Positions 30,028 to 38,519 of a DNA stretch of 64,000 bases are shown in pieces. The notes beneath the pieces are model-generated. The model was given only the letters and a program-made list of their open reading frames with translations, did no database searches and was not told where the DNA came from. Origin of the DNA: Mammaliicoccus sp. Dog046 (GTDB lineage: Bacteria > Bacillota > Bacilli > Staphylococcales > Staphylococcaceae); the NCBI RefSeq assembly GCF_034039665.1, contig NZ_CP120131.1, forward strand, positions 2,224,499 to 2,288,498, read 5' to 3'. Numbering within the stretch: the stretch's first letter is position 1; each line of letters begins with the position of its first letter. A program made the translations under genes and the position numbers.

Positions 30028-30684
30028 TTAATGGTTAAAAATAAATACAAATATCAAAATATGTGCGCAGTTATTTAAAGCATGGCATATCATAGATGCT
30101 TCAATACGTCGTGTTAATAAATACACGCCACCAAATACAAACCCTAGCCCAATATATATCAGGCATTCTGAAAGACTTGTCGGACCGTGCATTAATCCAA
30201 ATAAAACGCTCGACACGACATATCCAATCAACACATGCCCTTTAAATATGCCTTTCATTATAAATCCTCGAAATATAAGTTCTTCAAAAAATGGCGCCAA
30301 TATAACGAAAATAATAAATGAAACATATAATGGCAATGACCTCAAATCATCATAAACGTCAATTTGATTGTGTGGTTGACCAAATATTAAAGCAATTGAC
30401 CAATAAACAAGCAATGATAATACTGCTGCTGTAAAAATATAAACCCATGTTTGTTTATGAATGCGTTCCGGCTTAAATAATTCAAACTTAAATTTTGTCA
30501 TTAAATAAATAAACAAGCTAAATAATAGCAAGCCTAGAATAAGTATTCCCCAATGTCTCGCTATTCCAATTGTTGTATATGTGCACAAACCAACAATGAT
30601 AAGTACAATGGATTGCCATAATACATGTCTGTACTTAGATTGTGATATCGGGTTGTCATCTTTCCAAATCTGTATATTATTCAT
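30028..30684 (-). CDS. CPBP-family intramembrane metalloprotease (CAAX/Abi)
   Basis: 218-aa protein with about seven membrane helices and the three CPBP motifs: EELIFRGFI (glutamate pair plus Arg), LMHGPTS and ICHALNNC, whose Glu and His residues form the zinc site of Rce1-like proteases. Start at ATG 30684 has TTGGAG seven bases upstream; an upstream in-frame ATG at 30753 has none. Substrate unknown; staphylococcal relatives affect peptide maturation or cell-surface proteins. Confidence 0.85.
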   Translation of the reverse strand: MNNIQIWKDDNPISQSKYRHVLWQSIVLIIVGLCTYTTIGIARHWGILILGLLLFSLFIYLMTKFKFELFKPERIHKQTWVYIFTAAVLSLLVYWSIALIFGQPHNQIDVYDDLRSLPLYVSFIIFVILAPFFEELIFRGFIMKGIFKGHVLIGYVVSSVLFGLMHGPTSLSECLIYIGLGFVFGGVYLLTRRIEASMICHALNNCAHILIFVFIFNH

Positions 30685-30861
30685 CTGTGTGCTCCAATTA
30701 TTTTTTCTTACTTTAATAATGAGGTTTCTAAGTGGGTATTTCAACCATTTCATTCAACCTACAAATATTTTATGTTATTTTCAATAAATTATATAACATT
30801 TTAAACGTAAATGAGTTATGTTATATGTATATTTAATATTTATTTAGCAGGTGATTTTCAA

Positions 30862-32373
30862 ATGAATTATTTCGTAATTAGTAATCTAGGTAACAAAATA
30901 ACAGGCATCGAAAAAGCCGTCATGAATCGTTTAAAGTTATTTAAAACACATCAAATGAAAGCAAAGGTTTTAACACTTTCATGGAACCCGCGATTGCATG
31001 CTAATGCTGAGATTTTTGGTGTTCAAAAAAGCATTTTTTCAATTTATGACTATTTTCAAGAAGCGATAAATGTCCAAAGTCATACAGTGAAAGACTGGAT
31101 TGAATATTGGGAATATGAACATCAATATGAAATTAAATACATTCCTAACACTAATGACATTCGTGTATTTTCAAATGGTAAACGCATTATTTATGCAAGT
31201 TTCTATGATAATACATACAAACACATCGACTATATTAATTATTTTGATACGAAAGACAATAAAGTAAAACGAGAGATTTATGATTCGAGAGGCTTTTTAA
31301 GTCGCGTAATTTATTTAACAACGGATCAAAAAATGCTACATGAATCGTTTCTATCGCCTAAAGGAGAAGTTAAAATAGAAATATTTTACGACCCCGAATC
31401 AAAGAATGATCAATTGACACGTATTCTCCTACATAATCATAAAAATAGAGTCTACATGTTCGAGTCGAAAAACGAATGGTTCGCTTTCTTCTATGAATCG
31501 TTATATCAAGATGGAGATATCTATTTCAGTGATAAGACAGCCATAACATCACCACCATTCTTACTCGTAGATTCTAAAATTCCTGTCATTTCTTGCTTAC
31601 ACAGTACACATGTGAAAGATAATGACAATATCGCATTTTCAGATACTAAAAATATATATCAATCAGTGTTTTCGCATTTACATCGTTTTTCGGGAATTAT
31701 CGTATCTACTCACCAACAAAAACATGATGTTGAACAACGCATTCAGTCATCCATACCAGTCTTTAATATTCCAGTCGGCTATACTGATGACGTCACAACA
31801 ATTGAAGAACAACCTTTACCAAATGGACCAATCAAACTGGCTTCCATTGCACGATATTCACCGGAGAAGCAACTAGATCACCAAATTCGATTGTTAAGTA
31901 AATTAAAAGAAGACTTCAAAAATATCGAATTACATTTCTTCGGTTATGGCTCTGAAATAACTAAGATGAAAGCACTCGTGAAAACTTTGCAATTAGAAGA
32001 CCATGTGAAATTCCGTGGATTCATTCCAGATTTAACAACAGAAATGCGTACGTCACACCTTAGTCTAATCACGAGTAATATGGAAGGATTCTCTTTAGCA
32101 TTATTAGAATCTTTATCAAATGGCTTACCAACAATAAGTTACGATATTGCTTATGGACCAAGTGAGCTAATTATCAATGGTACGAATGGTTTCTTAGTTC
32201 CAAAAAACAATGAACAAGAATTATATAAGCAAGTAAAATACTTCCTTGAACATCCAGAACTTCAACAGACAATGCGATTAAATAGCGTGAAAGAAGCACA
32301 AAGATATGCTCAAAGTGCGGTCATTAAACAATGGCAACAATTATTAAATACAATACACAGCAATCATAAATAA
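30862..32373 (+). CDS. GT4 glycosyltransferase, TarM/TagE/GtfA-like
   Basis: 503-aa retaining GT-B enzyme. The N-terminal half (to about 310) carries the beta-rich insertion typical of TarM/TagE/GtfA proteins (many short FYDNTYK, YFDTKDNK, YDSRGFLSRV repeats), and the C-terminal half has LASIARYSPEKQLDHQIRL, the FFGYGSE turn and the E-x7-E motif EGFSLALLE near residue 415. Acceptor is probably wall teichoic acid or a surface protein; sequence alone does not decide. ATG 30862 has AGGTGA seven bases upstream. Single-gene unit. Confidence 0.85.
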   Translation: MNYFVISNLGNKITGIEKAVMNRLKLFKTHQMKAKVLTLSWNPRLHANAEIFGVQKSIFSIYDYFQEAINVQSHTVKDWIEYWEYEHQYEIKYIPNTNDIRVFSNGKRIIYASFYDNTYKHIDYINYFDTKDNKVKREIYDSRGFLSRVIYLTTDQKMLHESFLSPKGEVKIEIFYDPESKNDQLTRILLHNHKNRVYMFESKNEWFAFFYESLYQDGDIYFSDKTAITSPPFLLVDSKIPVISCLHSTHVKDNDNIAFSDTKNIYQSVFSHLHRFSGIIVSTHQQKHDVEQRIQSSIPVFNIPVGYTDDVTTIEEQPLPNGPIKLASIARYSPEKQLDHQIRLLSKLKEDFKNIELHFFGYGSEITKMKALVKTLQLEDHVKFRGFIPDLTTEMRTSHLSLITSNMEGFSLALLESLSNGLPTISYDIAYGPSELIINGTNGFLVPKNNEQELYKQVKYFLEHPELQQTMRLNSVKEAQRYAQSAVIKQWQQLLNTIHSNHK

Positions 32374-32376
32374 AAA

Positions 32377-32412
32377 ATAAGGGTGAGACGTGAACCAACG
32401 TCTCACCCTTAT
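32377..32412. terminator. Hairpin after the glycosyltransferase gene
   Basis: A 15-bp perfect stem (32377-32391 with 32398-32412). The plus-strand T-run is weak, while A-rich bases at 32372-32377 give a U-run for minus-strand transcripts. Confidence 0.75.
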
Positions 32413-32463
32413 CATACTGTTGACAAACTGAACTTATTTTTATAAATCCAGTTTTTTTATGCT

Positions 32464-32627
32464 CAATGTTGCTTGTCAGCCCTCACTTGCAATGTTCAAG
32501 CATTCAATGTTGCTAGTCGAGCCTCACTTGCAATGTTCAAGCGTTCAATGTTGCTTGTCGAGCCTCACTTGCAATGTTCAGACGCTCAATGTTGCTAGTC
32601 GAGCCTCACTTGCAATGTTCAGCATTT
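32464..32627 (+). repeat. 41-bp tandem repeat array of type C, 4 units
   Basis: Units at 32464, 32505, 32546 and 32587, same family, phase length and orientation as 27344-27712, with gcttgtcgagcctcacttgc in place of the cacgccccacttgc variant. Lies between convergent genes. Confidence 0.94.
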
Positions 32628-32633
32628 TTTAGT

Positions 32634-32710
32634 GCTGACTCCTGCGGGAAAAGCATGATTCGAAGACTACAGGCTGAGAACATGCCCGCGGAAAGTATGC
32701 ACATAAAAAA
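32634..32710 (+). repeat. Dispersed 70-bp element (copy 1)
   Basis: Begins gctgactcctgcgggaaaag and runs to the A-run at 32704-32710. About 95% identical by eye to 58765-58841. GC-rich against its surroundings, with complementary blocks (CCTGCGGG/CCCGCGG, GCATG/CATGC). Each copy abuts the terminator of a minus-strand gene. Confidence 0.85.
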
Positions 32711-32733
32711 TGATGAGACTTGAATAAAGTCTC
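32704..32733 (-). terminator. Terminator of the sensor kinase operon
   Basis: A 7-bp stem (32715-32721 with 32727-32733) with the A-run 32704-32710 as U-run on the minus strand, five bases after the kinase stop. Confidence 0.8.
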
Positions 32734-32737
32734 GCCC

Positions 32738-33781
32738 TTATTTCATTGGTATATTTAATACAAATGTTGTACCGCTTCCTACCTGACTTTCTACAGTTAG
32801 CGTGCCTCCCATTTGAACAGCAAGGTCTTTCGCAATATACAAACCTAATCCTGATCCACCTGTCGCTTTATTTCTAGACGATTCAATTCTAAATGTCCGT
32901 TCAAATATACGAGATAAATATTGTTCTTCTATTCCTGGTCCTTCATCTTTGATCGATATACAGAGCTGATTATCCGATGATTTCACAAGTTTTATTTCTA
33001 TCGTCGTTCCCGCTTCAGTAAATTTAAATGCATTATCCAAAATATTAATCAGTATTCGTTCTAAAGGTAATCTATATTGTTTAAACGATATGATTTGATC
33101 ACACAATTGAAGGTCGATTGATCGATGTTCTTCCGCTAACCGTCGTTCGTACGATTGCAAAATTGAAACAAACAATTTATCGACATAAATCGTCTCTATT
33201 TCATATATTTCTTGAAAATTTTTATTAAGTGACATCACACTCGTTAGTTCATCAAACATATAGGATATACGCTGTGCTTGTTTAATTAACACGTCATATG
33301 CTTTTTCTTGTTCTTTCGGATCGTCGATAATGCCTTCTTTCAAGCCTTCAGCATATGAAGTAATACTAGATAAAGGCGTCTTCAAATCATGTGATAAATT
33401 TTGAACCATTTCACTTTTCTCTTGTTGTTCGTACTTTACTTGTTTAATTTGTTGTTCAATATTGCATGACATCCTATTAAAAGAATCACTGAGTTCTTTC
33501 ATTTCTTTCGGACTTTCAAATTTCAATTTAGTCTCACTGTAGTTGCCATTTGCTATCAATTTTGTTTGTTTATTCATTAATTTAATTCGTTTGACGAGTG
33601 GATTAATAAATAAAATACATATCATTATTGTAAGACAACTTGAGATAATTGCGCTTAATGTGAGCATGAGTGTCATGTGTTTATTAAACCACATCCATTT
33701 ATATGCACATGCTAAAATTATTGTAGTTAATACAATGCTACTTATAAATGCAGTCATCATTTGCGTTCTAATTGTTAGCAT
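32738..33781 (-). CDS. Sensor histidine kinase next to DoxX/DM13 genes
   Basis: 347-aa kinase with two membrane helices (about 10-30 and 36-60) and almost no extracellular loop, a HAMP linker, H-box NLSHDLKTPLSSITSYAEGL (His near 131), N-box LDNAFKFTE and G-boxes IKDEGPGIEEQYL and GGSGLGLYIAKD. The tiny loop suggests sensing inside the membrane or through a partner protein. Starts directly after the regulator stop. Not assignable to a named system. Confidence 0.9.
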   Translation of the reverse strand: MLTIRTQMMTAFISSIVLTTIILACAYKWMWFNKHMTLMLTLSAIISSCLTIMICILFINPLVKRIKLMNKQTKLIANGNYSETKLKFESPKEMKELSDSFNRMSCNIEQQIKQVKYEQQEKSEMVQNLSHDLKTPLSSITSYAEGLKEGIIDDPKEQEKAYDVLIKQAQRISYMFDELTSVMSLNKNFQEIYEIETIYVDKLFVSILQSYERRLAEEHRSIDLQLCDQIISFKQYRLPLERILINILDNAFKFTEAGTTIEIKLVKSSDNQLCISIKDEGPGIEEQYLSRIFERTFRIESSRNKATGGSGLGLYIAKDLAVQMGGTLTVESQVGSGTTFVLNIPMK

Positions 33782-34462
33782 TTATTTCGTCCTTTCAAAT
33801 TTATAACCTAAACCCCAAACTGTCTTAATCACATAATCTGTATATTGATGTTGTTCTAATTTTTCTCTTATACGACGTATGTGTACATTAACTGTATTGG
33901 CATCCTCGTAATAATCATAGCCCCATACCTTTTCTACCAGTTCTGATTTAGGTATAACCTTTTTCTCGTTTACTGCTAAATACCATAGTAAATCGAATTC
34001 TTTCACTCTTAACGATATATCTTGATTGTTAATCTTTATGATTTTTTCTTGTTTACATAGCTCTAAATCGCCAAATTTCAAATAATCTTGTTTGTTATAT
34101 TTTTGAGTTCGATTTAATAAATTATGTGCACGTAGGACGAGTTCTCTTGGGCTAAATGGCTTTTTCACATAATCATCTGCCCCTAAAGTTAATGCGTATA
34201 TCGTATCATGTTCTTGTGTCTTGGCTGTTAAGTAAATGAATGGTATATCTAATTGTTTCGCCTTCATTTCTTTCACGACATCATACCCATTCATGATCGG
34301 CATCATGATATCTAAAATAATTAAATCTAATGTATCATTGATTTGTAATAGTGCTTCTTCACCATTATTTGCTGTTTGAACAAGATGACCTTCATATTCG
34401 AAATACGTTTTGCAAATTTCTAAAATATCTTTTTCGTCATCTACAATTAATATATTGGCCAT
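33782..34462 (-). CDS. OmpR-family response regulator
   Basis: 226-aa regulator: receiver domain with LIVDDEKD, phosphoacceptor Asp in LIILDIMMP near residue 51 and KKPFSP near 101; winged-helix output domain from about 128 with the [29 protein letters not shown]-type recognition region. Lies five bases after the DoxX gene and abuts the kinase gene, so DoxX-regulator-kinase form one operon. Confidence 0.92.
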   Translation of the reverse strand: MANILIVDDEKDILEICKTYFEYEGHLVQTANNGEEALLQINDTLDLIILDIMMPIMNGYDVVKEMKAKQLDIPFIYLTAKTQEHDTIYALTLGADDYVKKPFSPRELVLRAHNLLNRTQKYNKQDYLKFGDLELCKQEKIIKINNQDISLRVKEFDLLWYLAVNEKKVIPKSELVEKVWGYDYYEDANTVNVHIRRIREKLEQHQYTDYVIKTVWGLGYKFERTK

Positions 34463-34467
34463 ATTCG

Positions 34468-34905
34468 TTAACCTGCTTTCTTTTTTACGAACGTTTTATA
34501 AATGGATTTGGCAGAAATGACGCGCATACCTCGGATATTTAAAGCGATGATGATAAATCCTACAAGTTGTATTGGATACGTAAAAATCATATCTGCCAAC
34601 AAATTATTTACCATTATAAATATACCAAAAAGTGCTGCATAATACTCCAAAAACCCTATCACTAAAGCAATACCAATCATCAGTTCTCCTAATGGAATAA
34701 CCCATTCCCACAACGTCGTATTTGGTGCAATGACATTTTCAAAGAACATCTTGTACCAATCAGGTGTATCTTGATTATTCGCAATCACTTGCGTGAGTCC
34801 TTTCAGACTAAAGCCACCTGTCAATTTCTCATAACCTTGCATAAAAATATAATAACCACTAATCACTCTTATTAATAAACAAATTATATAGTAAGTTTTC
34901 TTCAT
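34468..34905 (-). CDS. DoxX-family membrane protein
   Basis: 145-aa protein with four membrane helices and the DoxX signature ([18 protein letters not shown] at the N-terminus, [21 protein letters not shown] in the middle). DoxX relatives take part in thiol/quinone redox reactions, but many have no proven role. First gene of an operon with a two-component system; the DM13 lipoprotein gene lies just upstream behind a terminator. Confidence 0.85.
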   Translation of the reverse strand: MKKTYYIICLLIRVISGYYIFMQGYEKLTGGFSLKGLTQVIANNQDTPDWYKMFFENVIAPNTTLWEWVIPLGELMIGIALVIGFLEYYAALFGIFIMVNNLLADMIFTYPIQLVGFIIIALNIRGMRVISAKSIYKTFVKKKAG

Positions 34906-34929
34906 GATGTTCTCCTTTGATTAAATGAT

Positions 34930-34968
34930 AAGGGAGGCTGAGACATTAGATTATGTCCCAGCCCCCTT
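34930..34968 (-). terminator. GGCTGAGACA-type terminator after the DM13 gene
   Basis: Stem of about 15 bp (34930-34945 with 34954-34968). It separates the DM13 gene from the DoxX operon; its sequence is the recurring staphylococcal hairpin. Confidence 0.85.
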
Positions 34969-34982
34969 TAATCACGTGTTTA

Positions 34983-35438
34983 TTATTTTAATTTTGCACT
35001 ACCAAATACAACGTGTGCTTTCTTACAATAAATTGTTACTTCATTATAATCAGATGTATCTTTACCTTTTAAATCAAAAGTCTGTTCCATCTTATTATAA
35101 TCTACCTTATCAATTTCCATCCCTTTATCAACATTACCATCCTTTGTTAAGTACACATGTAAGTCTGGCGCTTTAGATGATTTGAATTCTGAAAGCATTA
35201 ATTTACCATCTTTAATCGTAGCTTTACCTTCTACCATTTCATCATTCATAGATTTGAACATACCTGACATTTTTTTCATATCCATGTCTTTCATTTTGTC
35301 TTTGCTCATATCTTTGTCTTTCATTTCACTTTTCGTGTCCATTTTGTCGTCTTTTTTCATATCATCATTACCACAAGCGCCCAATAATAAAGTTGTTGTA
35401 AGTGCAAACGCGCCTAAAGTTGTCTTTGTTATATTCAT
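34983..35438 (-). CDS. DM13-domain lipoprotein with Met/Asp/Lys-rich linker
   Basis: 151-aa lipoprotein: signal peptide with lipobox LLLGAC (Cys22), a linker of about 35 residues made almost only of Met, Lys, Asp and Ser (MKDKDMSKDKMKDMDMKKM), then a DM13 domain (residues about 60-150) with PDLHVYLT and the conserved single cysteine in VTIYCKKAHVVFGSA. DM13 is predicted to be a redox domain using that cysteine. The Met-rich linker recalls copper-binding segments; that is inference. Neighbouring DoxX and two-component genes suggest an envelope redox stress unit. Confidence 0.85.
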   Translation of the reverse strand: MNITKTTLGAFALTTTLLLGACGNDDMKKDDKMDTKSEMKDKDMSKDKMKDMDMKKMSGMFKSMNDEMVEGKATIKDGKLMLSEFKSSKAPDLHVYLTKDGNVDKGMEIDKVDYNKMEQTFDLKGKDTSDYNEVTIYCKKAHVVFGSAKLK

Positions 35439-35550
35439 TTAACACATCTCCTCTTTCGTTGATAAGTTAAGTTTATATCGTTCGATGTGTTGAAACCATT
35501 AACTATTTATTAACTAATATGAACTCTTTATTAAATGTTTTCATAAATAA

Positions 35551-35578
35551 AGCTGAGACATTATATTATGTCCCAGCC
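35551..35578 (-). terminator. Terminator of the old yellow enzyme gene
   Basis: AGCTGAGACA with TGTCCCAGCCT (35551-35560 with 35569-35578), the same hairpin family as 34930 and 61747. Confidence 0.8.
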
Positions 35579-35589
35579 TCGTAAATAAA

Positions 35590-36732
35590 TTATTTAGTTT
35601 CTGTAGCTTTTTCGTCTTTTCTAGGTAAAGGATAGAATTTAGCATTAAATTGTTCCCATAGAGGTTTAGGTAATTCATGTAAATCTGTTCTTTCTGGATC
35701 AAATTCAGAAACGATTTCATCTTCTCTACCTTGCTCGATTTTCGCAACAAATTCATGGTCTAGTAATAATTCTCTACCTAATGCGATTAATGGTGCACCA
35801 GTGTCTAATGCTTTAATTGCATCTTCAGCAGTAAAGATTGAACCTATACCAATCAATGGTAATTTACCATCTATCCATTCTAATAATAATTTCACACGTT
35901 GTTCACCTTTATAACGGCCATCTCTTGTTGTAGAGTGAATGTCCATTAATGATACGTGTAAATAATCAAGTGGCTGTTCAGTAAGAGCTTTAACTAATTT
36001 CTCAGTTAATTCCATTGAAATCCCTGGAGATTCAACTTCTTCTGGAGAGAAACGATAACCAACGATAAAGTCAGGTGTACCGTGTTCACGAACAACTTTA
36101 GTCACTGCTTCAATAATAGCTAATGGGTATTTTAAATGATCTCCCCATGCATCTTCTCTTCTATTGTAATAAGGGGAGAAGAATTGGTGAATTAAGTAAT
36201 GGTTCGCACCATGAATTTCAATACCGTCAAATCCAGCATCAATAGCAATTTTAGTTGCTTTCGCAAATGATTCTATAGAATGTTCAATTTCTTCAACCGT
36301 TAACTCACGTGCAACATGCGTTTCTTGTTGACCAAAGCCTCTTACTTCAACTTCACTAGGCGCAGCCGCTTCACCAGTTGGCGTTAAACCTGGTAATGAC
36401 ATTGCTCCACCATGATGAATTTGGATTAAAGCTTTAGCTCCATTTTTCTTCATAACTTCAGCTTGTTTTTTTAAACCTGGAAGGTCAGCATCTTTTGATA
36501 CTGAAGGTTGTCCTGGAAAAGCTTGTCCAAGAGGTTCAACATAACTCGCTGCAGATATAGAAATACCTACATCTTTAGAACGTTTTTCAATATATGGAAT
36601 TTCAATATCTGAAATTGTACCATCCTCATTTGACGATACATGTGTAAGCGGTGCTAAGACAAATCTATTCTTAACCTCCACACCGTTTGGTAATTTTAAA
36701 GACTTAAATAATGGTGTATATTTTTCATTCAT
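35590..36732 (-). CDS. Old yellow enzyme family NADH:flavin oxidoreductase
   Basis: 380-aa FMN-dependent TIM barrel. N-terminal KNRFVLAPLTHVSS binds FMN, IQIHHGGAMS near residue 100, catalytic pair in GIEIHGANHYLIHQFFSPYYNRREDAWGDH (HGAN near 175), and GIGSIFTAEDAIKALD phosphate loop near 300. Reduces activated C=C bonds; natural substrate unknown. Single gene, start with GGAGG upstream, followed by its own terminator. Confidence 0.9.
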   Translation of the reverse strand: MNEKYTPLFKSLKLPNGVEVKNRFVLAPLTHVSSNEDGTISDIEIPYIEKRSKDVGISISAASYVEPLGQAFPGQPSVSKDADLPGLKKQAEVMKKNGAKALIQIHHGGAMSLPGLTPTGEAAAPSEVEVRGFGQQETHVARELTVEEIEHSIESFAKATKIAIDAGFDGIEIHGANHYLIHQFFSPYYNRREDAWGDHLKYPLAIIEAVTKVVREHGTPDFIVGYRFSPEEVESPGISMELTEKLVKALTEQPLDYLHVSLMDIHSTTRDGRYKGEQRVKLLLEWIDGKLPLIGIGSIFTAEDAIKALDTGAPLIALGRELLLDHEFVAKIEQGREDEIVSEFDPERTDLHELPKPLWEQFNAKFYPLPRKDEKATETK

Positions 36733-36945
36733 TGTATAATTCCTCCTTGTGAAATAACACTATAACACCTTTAGATTTCTATTTACTAATTTATTGCCTA
36801 TAAAAAAGATAAGATTAATGAGTTTAATTTTGAGAACCTATTAGGTGTAGGAAATTTAAGTGAGAAATGATTTTTGGTGAGTTGAGTGGATTGATATTTG
36901 GAAGGATTGATTGTGGTGATCGGTTTGTTGGGCGGAATGGATCGA

Positions 36946-37847
36946 CTCTTGGATTAACTTTGGAGTTAATCTACGACTTCACCTATCTCGTCGCTTAATT
37001 CTGGAGTTAATCTACGACTTCACCTATCTCGTCGCTTAATTCTGGAGTTAATCTACGACTTCACCTATCTCGTCGCTTAATTCAGGAGTTAATCTACGAC
37101 TTCACCTATCTCGTCGCTTAATTCAAAAGTTAATCTACAACTTCACTCATCTCGTCGCTTAATTACAGAGTTAATCTACGACTTCACCTATCTCGTCGCT
37201 TAATTACAGAGTTAATCTACGACTTCACCTATCTCGTCGCTTAACTACAGAGTTAATCTACAACTTCACTCATCTCGTCGCTTAACTACAGAGTTAATCT
37301 ACGACTTCACTCATCTTGTCGCTTAATTCAGGAGTTAATCTACGACTTCACTCATCTCGTCGCTTAATTACAGAGTTAATCTACGACTTCACCTATCTCG
37401 TCGCTTAATTCAGGAGTTAATCTACGACTTCACCTATCTCGTCGCTTAATTCAGGAGTTAATCTACGACTTCACCTATCTCGTCGCTTAATTCAAAAGTT
37501 AATCTACAACTTCACTCATCTCGTCGCTTAATTCATAAGTTAATCTACAACTTTCACCATCTCGTCGCTTAATTCATAAGTTAATCTACAACTTCGACCA
37601 TCTCGTCGCTTAACTACAGAGTTAATCTACGACTTTAGCCATCTTGTCGCTTAATTACAAAGTTAATCTACGACTTTGGCCATCTTGTCGCTTAACTACA
37701 GAGTTAATCTACGACTTCACCTATCTCGTCGCTTAATTCAGGAGTTAATCTACGACTTCGACCTTCTCGTCGCTTAATTCAAAAGTTAATCTACGACTTT
37801 CACCATCTCGTCGCTTAACTACAGAGTTAATCTACGACTTCACCCAA
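36946..37847 (+). repeat. 41-bp tandem repeat array, 1 A/B hybrid then 21 B units
   Basis: The longest array: units at 36946, 36987 and every 41 bases to 37807, without one insertion or deletion. The first unit has a subtype A left half (ctcttggattaac) and a subtype B right half (gttaatctacgactt). The left flank (36870-36945) is G/T-rich, the right flank from 37842 (acccaatccctctc) C-rich. It lies between divergent genes; the rest of the 1.3-kb gap holds only the two promoter regions. Confidence 0.97.
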
Positions 37848-37975
37848 TCCCTCTCTAAATGACAAAATCACTCCTCCTATCAAGTAAACATCCTTCTTAA
37901 AATCTATATTAGTGACTGAATTCGTTCATAAAAGTTAATAGAATGCACTAAAATTTAGCAACTTGACATAAATCG

Positions 37976-38040
37976 TTCAAACTATTGAACAGTTTGAATA
38001 CTGTGCTATGATTACATCTAATAAGTAAGCGCTTACTTAT
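37976..38040 (+). promoter_or_regulatory. Promoter with two palindromic operators for the fructose-type PTS operon
   Basis: Promoter TTGAAC (37985-37990), 16 bases, TATGAT (38007-38012). An inverted repeat TTCAAACT-N7-AGTTTGAA (37976-37998) straddles the -35 box, a good operator for the operon's own DeoR regulator. A perfect 20-bp palindrome centred on AAGCGCTT (38021-38040) lies over the start-point region; its core is that of a CcpA cre or LacI-type site. Confidence 0.7.
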
Positions 38041-38062
38041 AGAGCGAAGGAGGTCCACATTT

Positions 38063-38509
38063 ATGTCACTCGTTACACTTACAGATAAGAACACTTTTAT
38101 TTTTGATCCATCTATCTCTAATAAAAATGAACTCTTTAATTCACTCACTGATGTTTTAAATGAAAATGGTTATTTAAAGAATAAGAAAAAGTTTCTAAAG
38201 GATTTATACAAACGGGAAGAAATTGTTTCTACGGGAATTGAGGATGGTTTCGGTATTCCTCACACGCAATCAAAGTATATTAACAAACCGATTATTACAT
38301 TCGCGAAGACTGCTCATTTATCTGATTACATCGCGCTCGATGATACTCAAATAAACATAGTCTTTCTTATTGCCTTACCACAAAATGCACATCATTCACA
38401 TTTGGATATTTTGAGTGAACTTGCAAAATTATTAATGGATGCATCTTTTCGACAATCTATTAAAGATGCTAGCACTGCTGATGAAATTATAAAACTATTG
38501 TCTGAATAG
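38063..38509 (+). CDS. PTS EIIA, fructose/mannitol type
   Basis: 148-aa cytoplasmic phosphocarrier; phosphoryl-accepting His67 in GFGIPHTQ. First gene of a four-gene operon EIIA-EIIBC-aldolase-DeoR. AAGGAGG lies nine bases before ATG. Sugar specificity is unknown; the fructose family also includes transporters for other ketoses and sugar alcohols. Confidence 0.9.
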   Translation: MSLVTLTDKNTFIFDPSISNKNELFNSLTDVLNENGYLKNKKKFLKDLYKREEIVSTGIEDGFGIPHTQSKYINKPIITFAKTAHLSDYIALDDTQINIVFLIALPQNAHHSHLDILSELAKLLMDASFRQSIKDASTADEIIKLLSE

Positions 38510-38519
38510 GAGGGATTTT

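Noticed and set aside
36946-37847. CRISPR array
   Set aside because: There is no alternation of constant repeats with unique spacers: the whole 41-bp unit repeats, and variable positions are a few bases with recurring variants. No cas gene is in the window.
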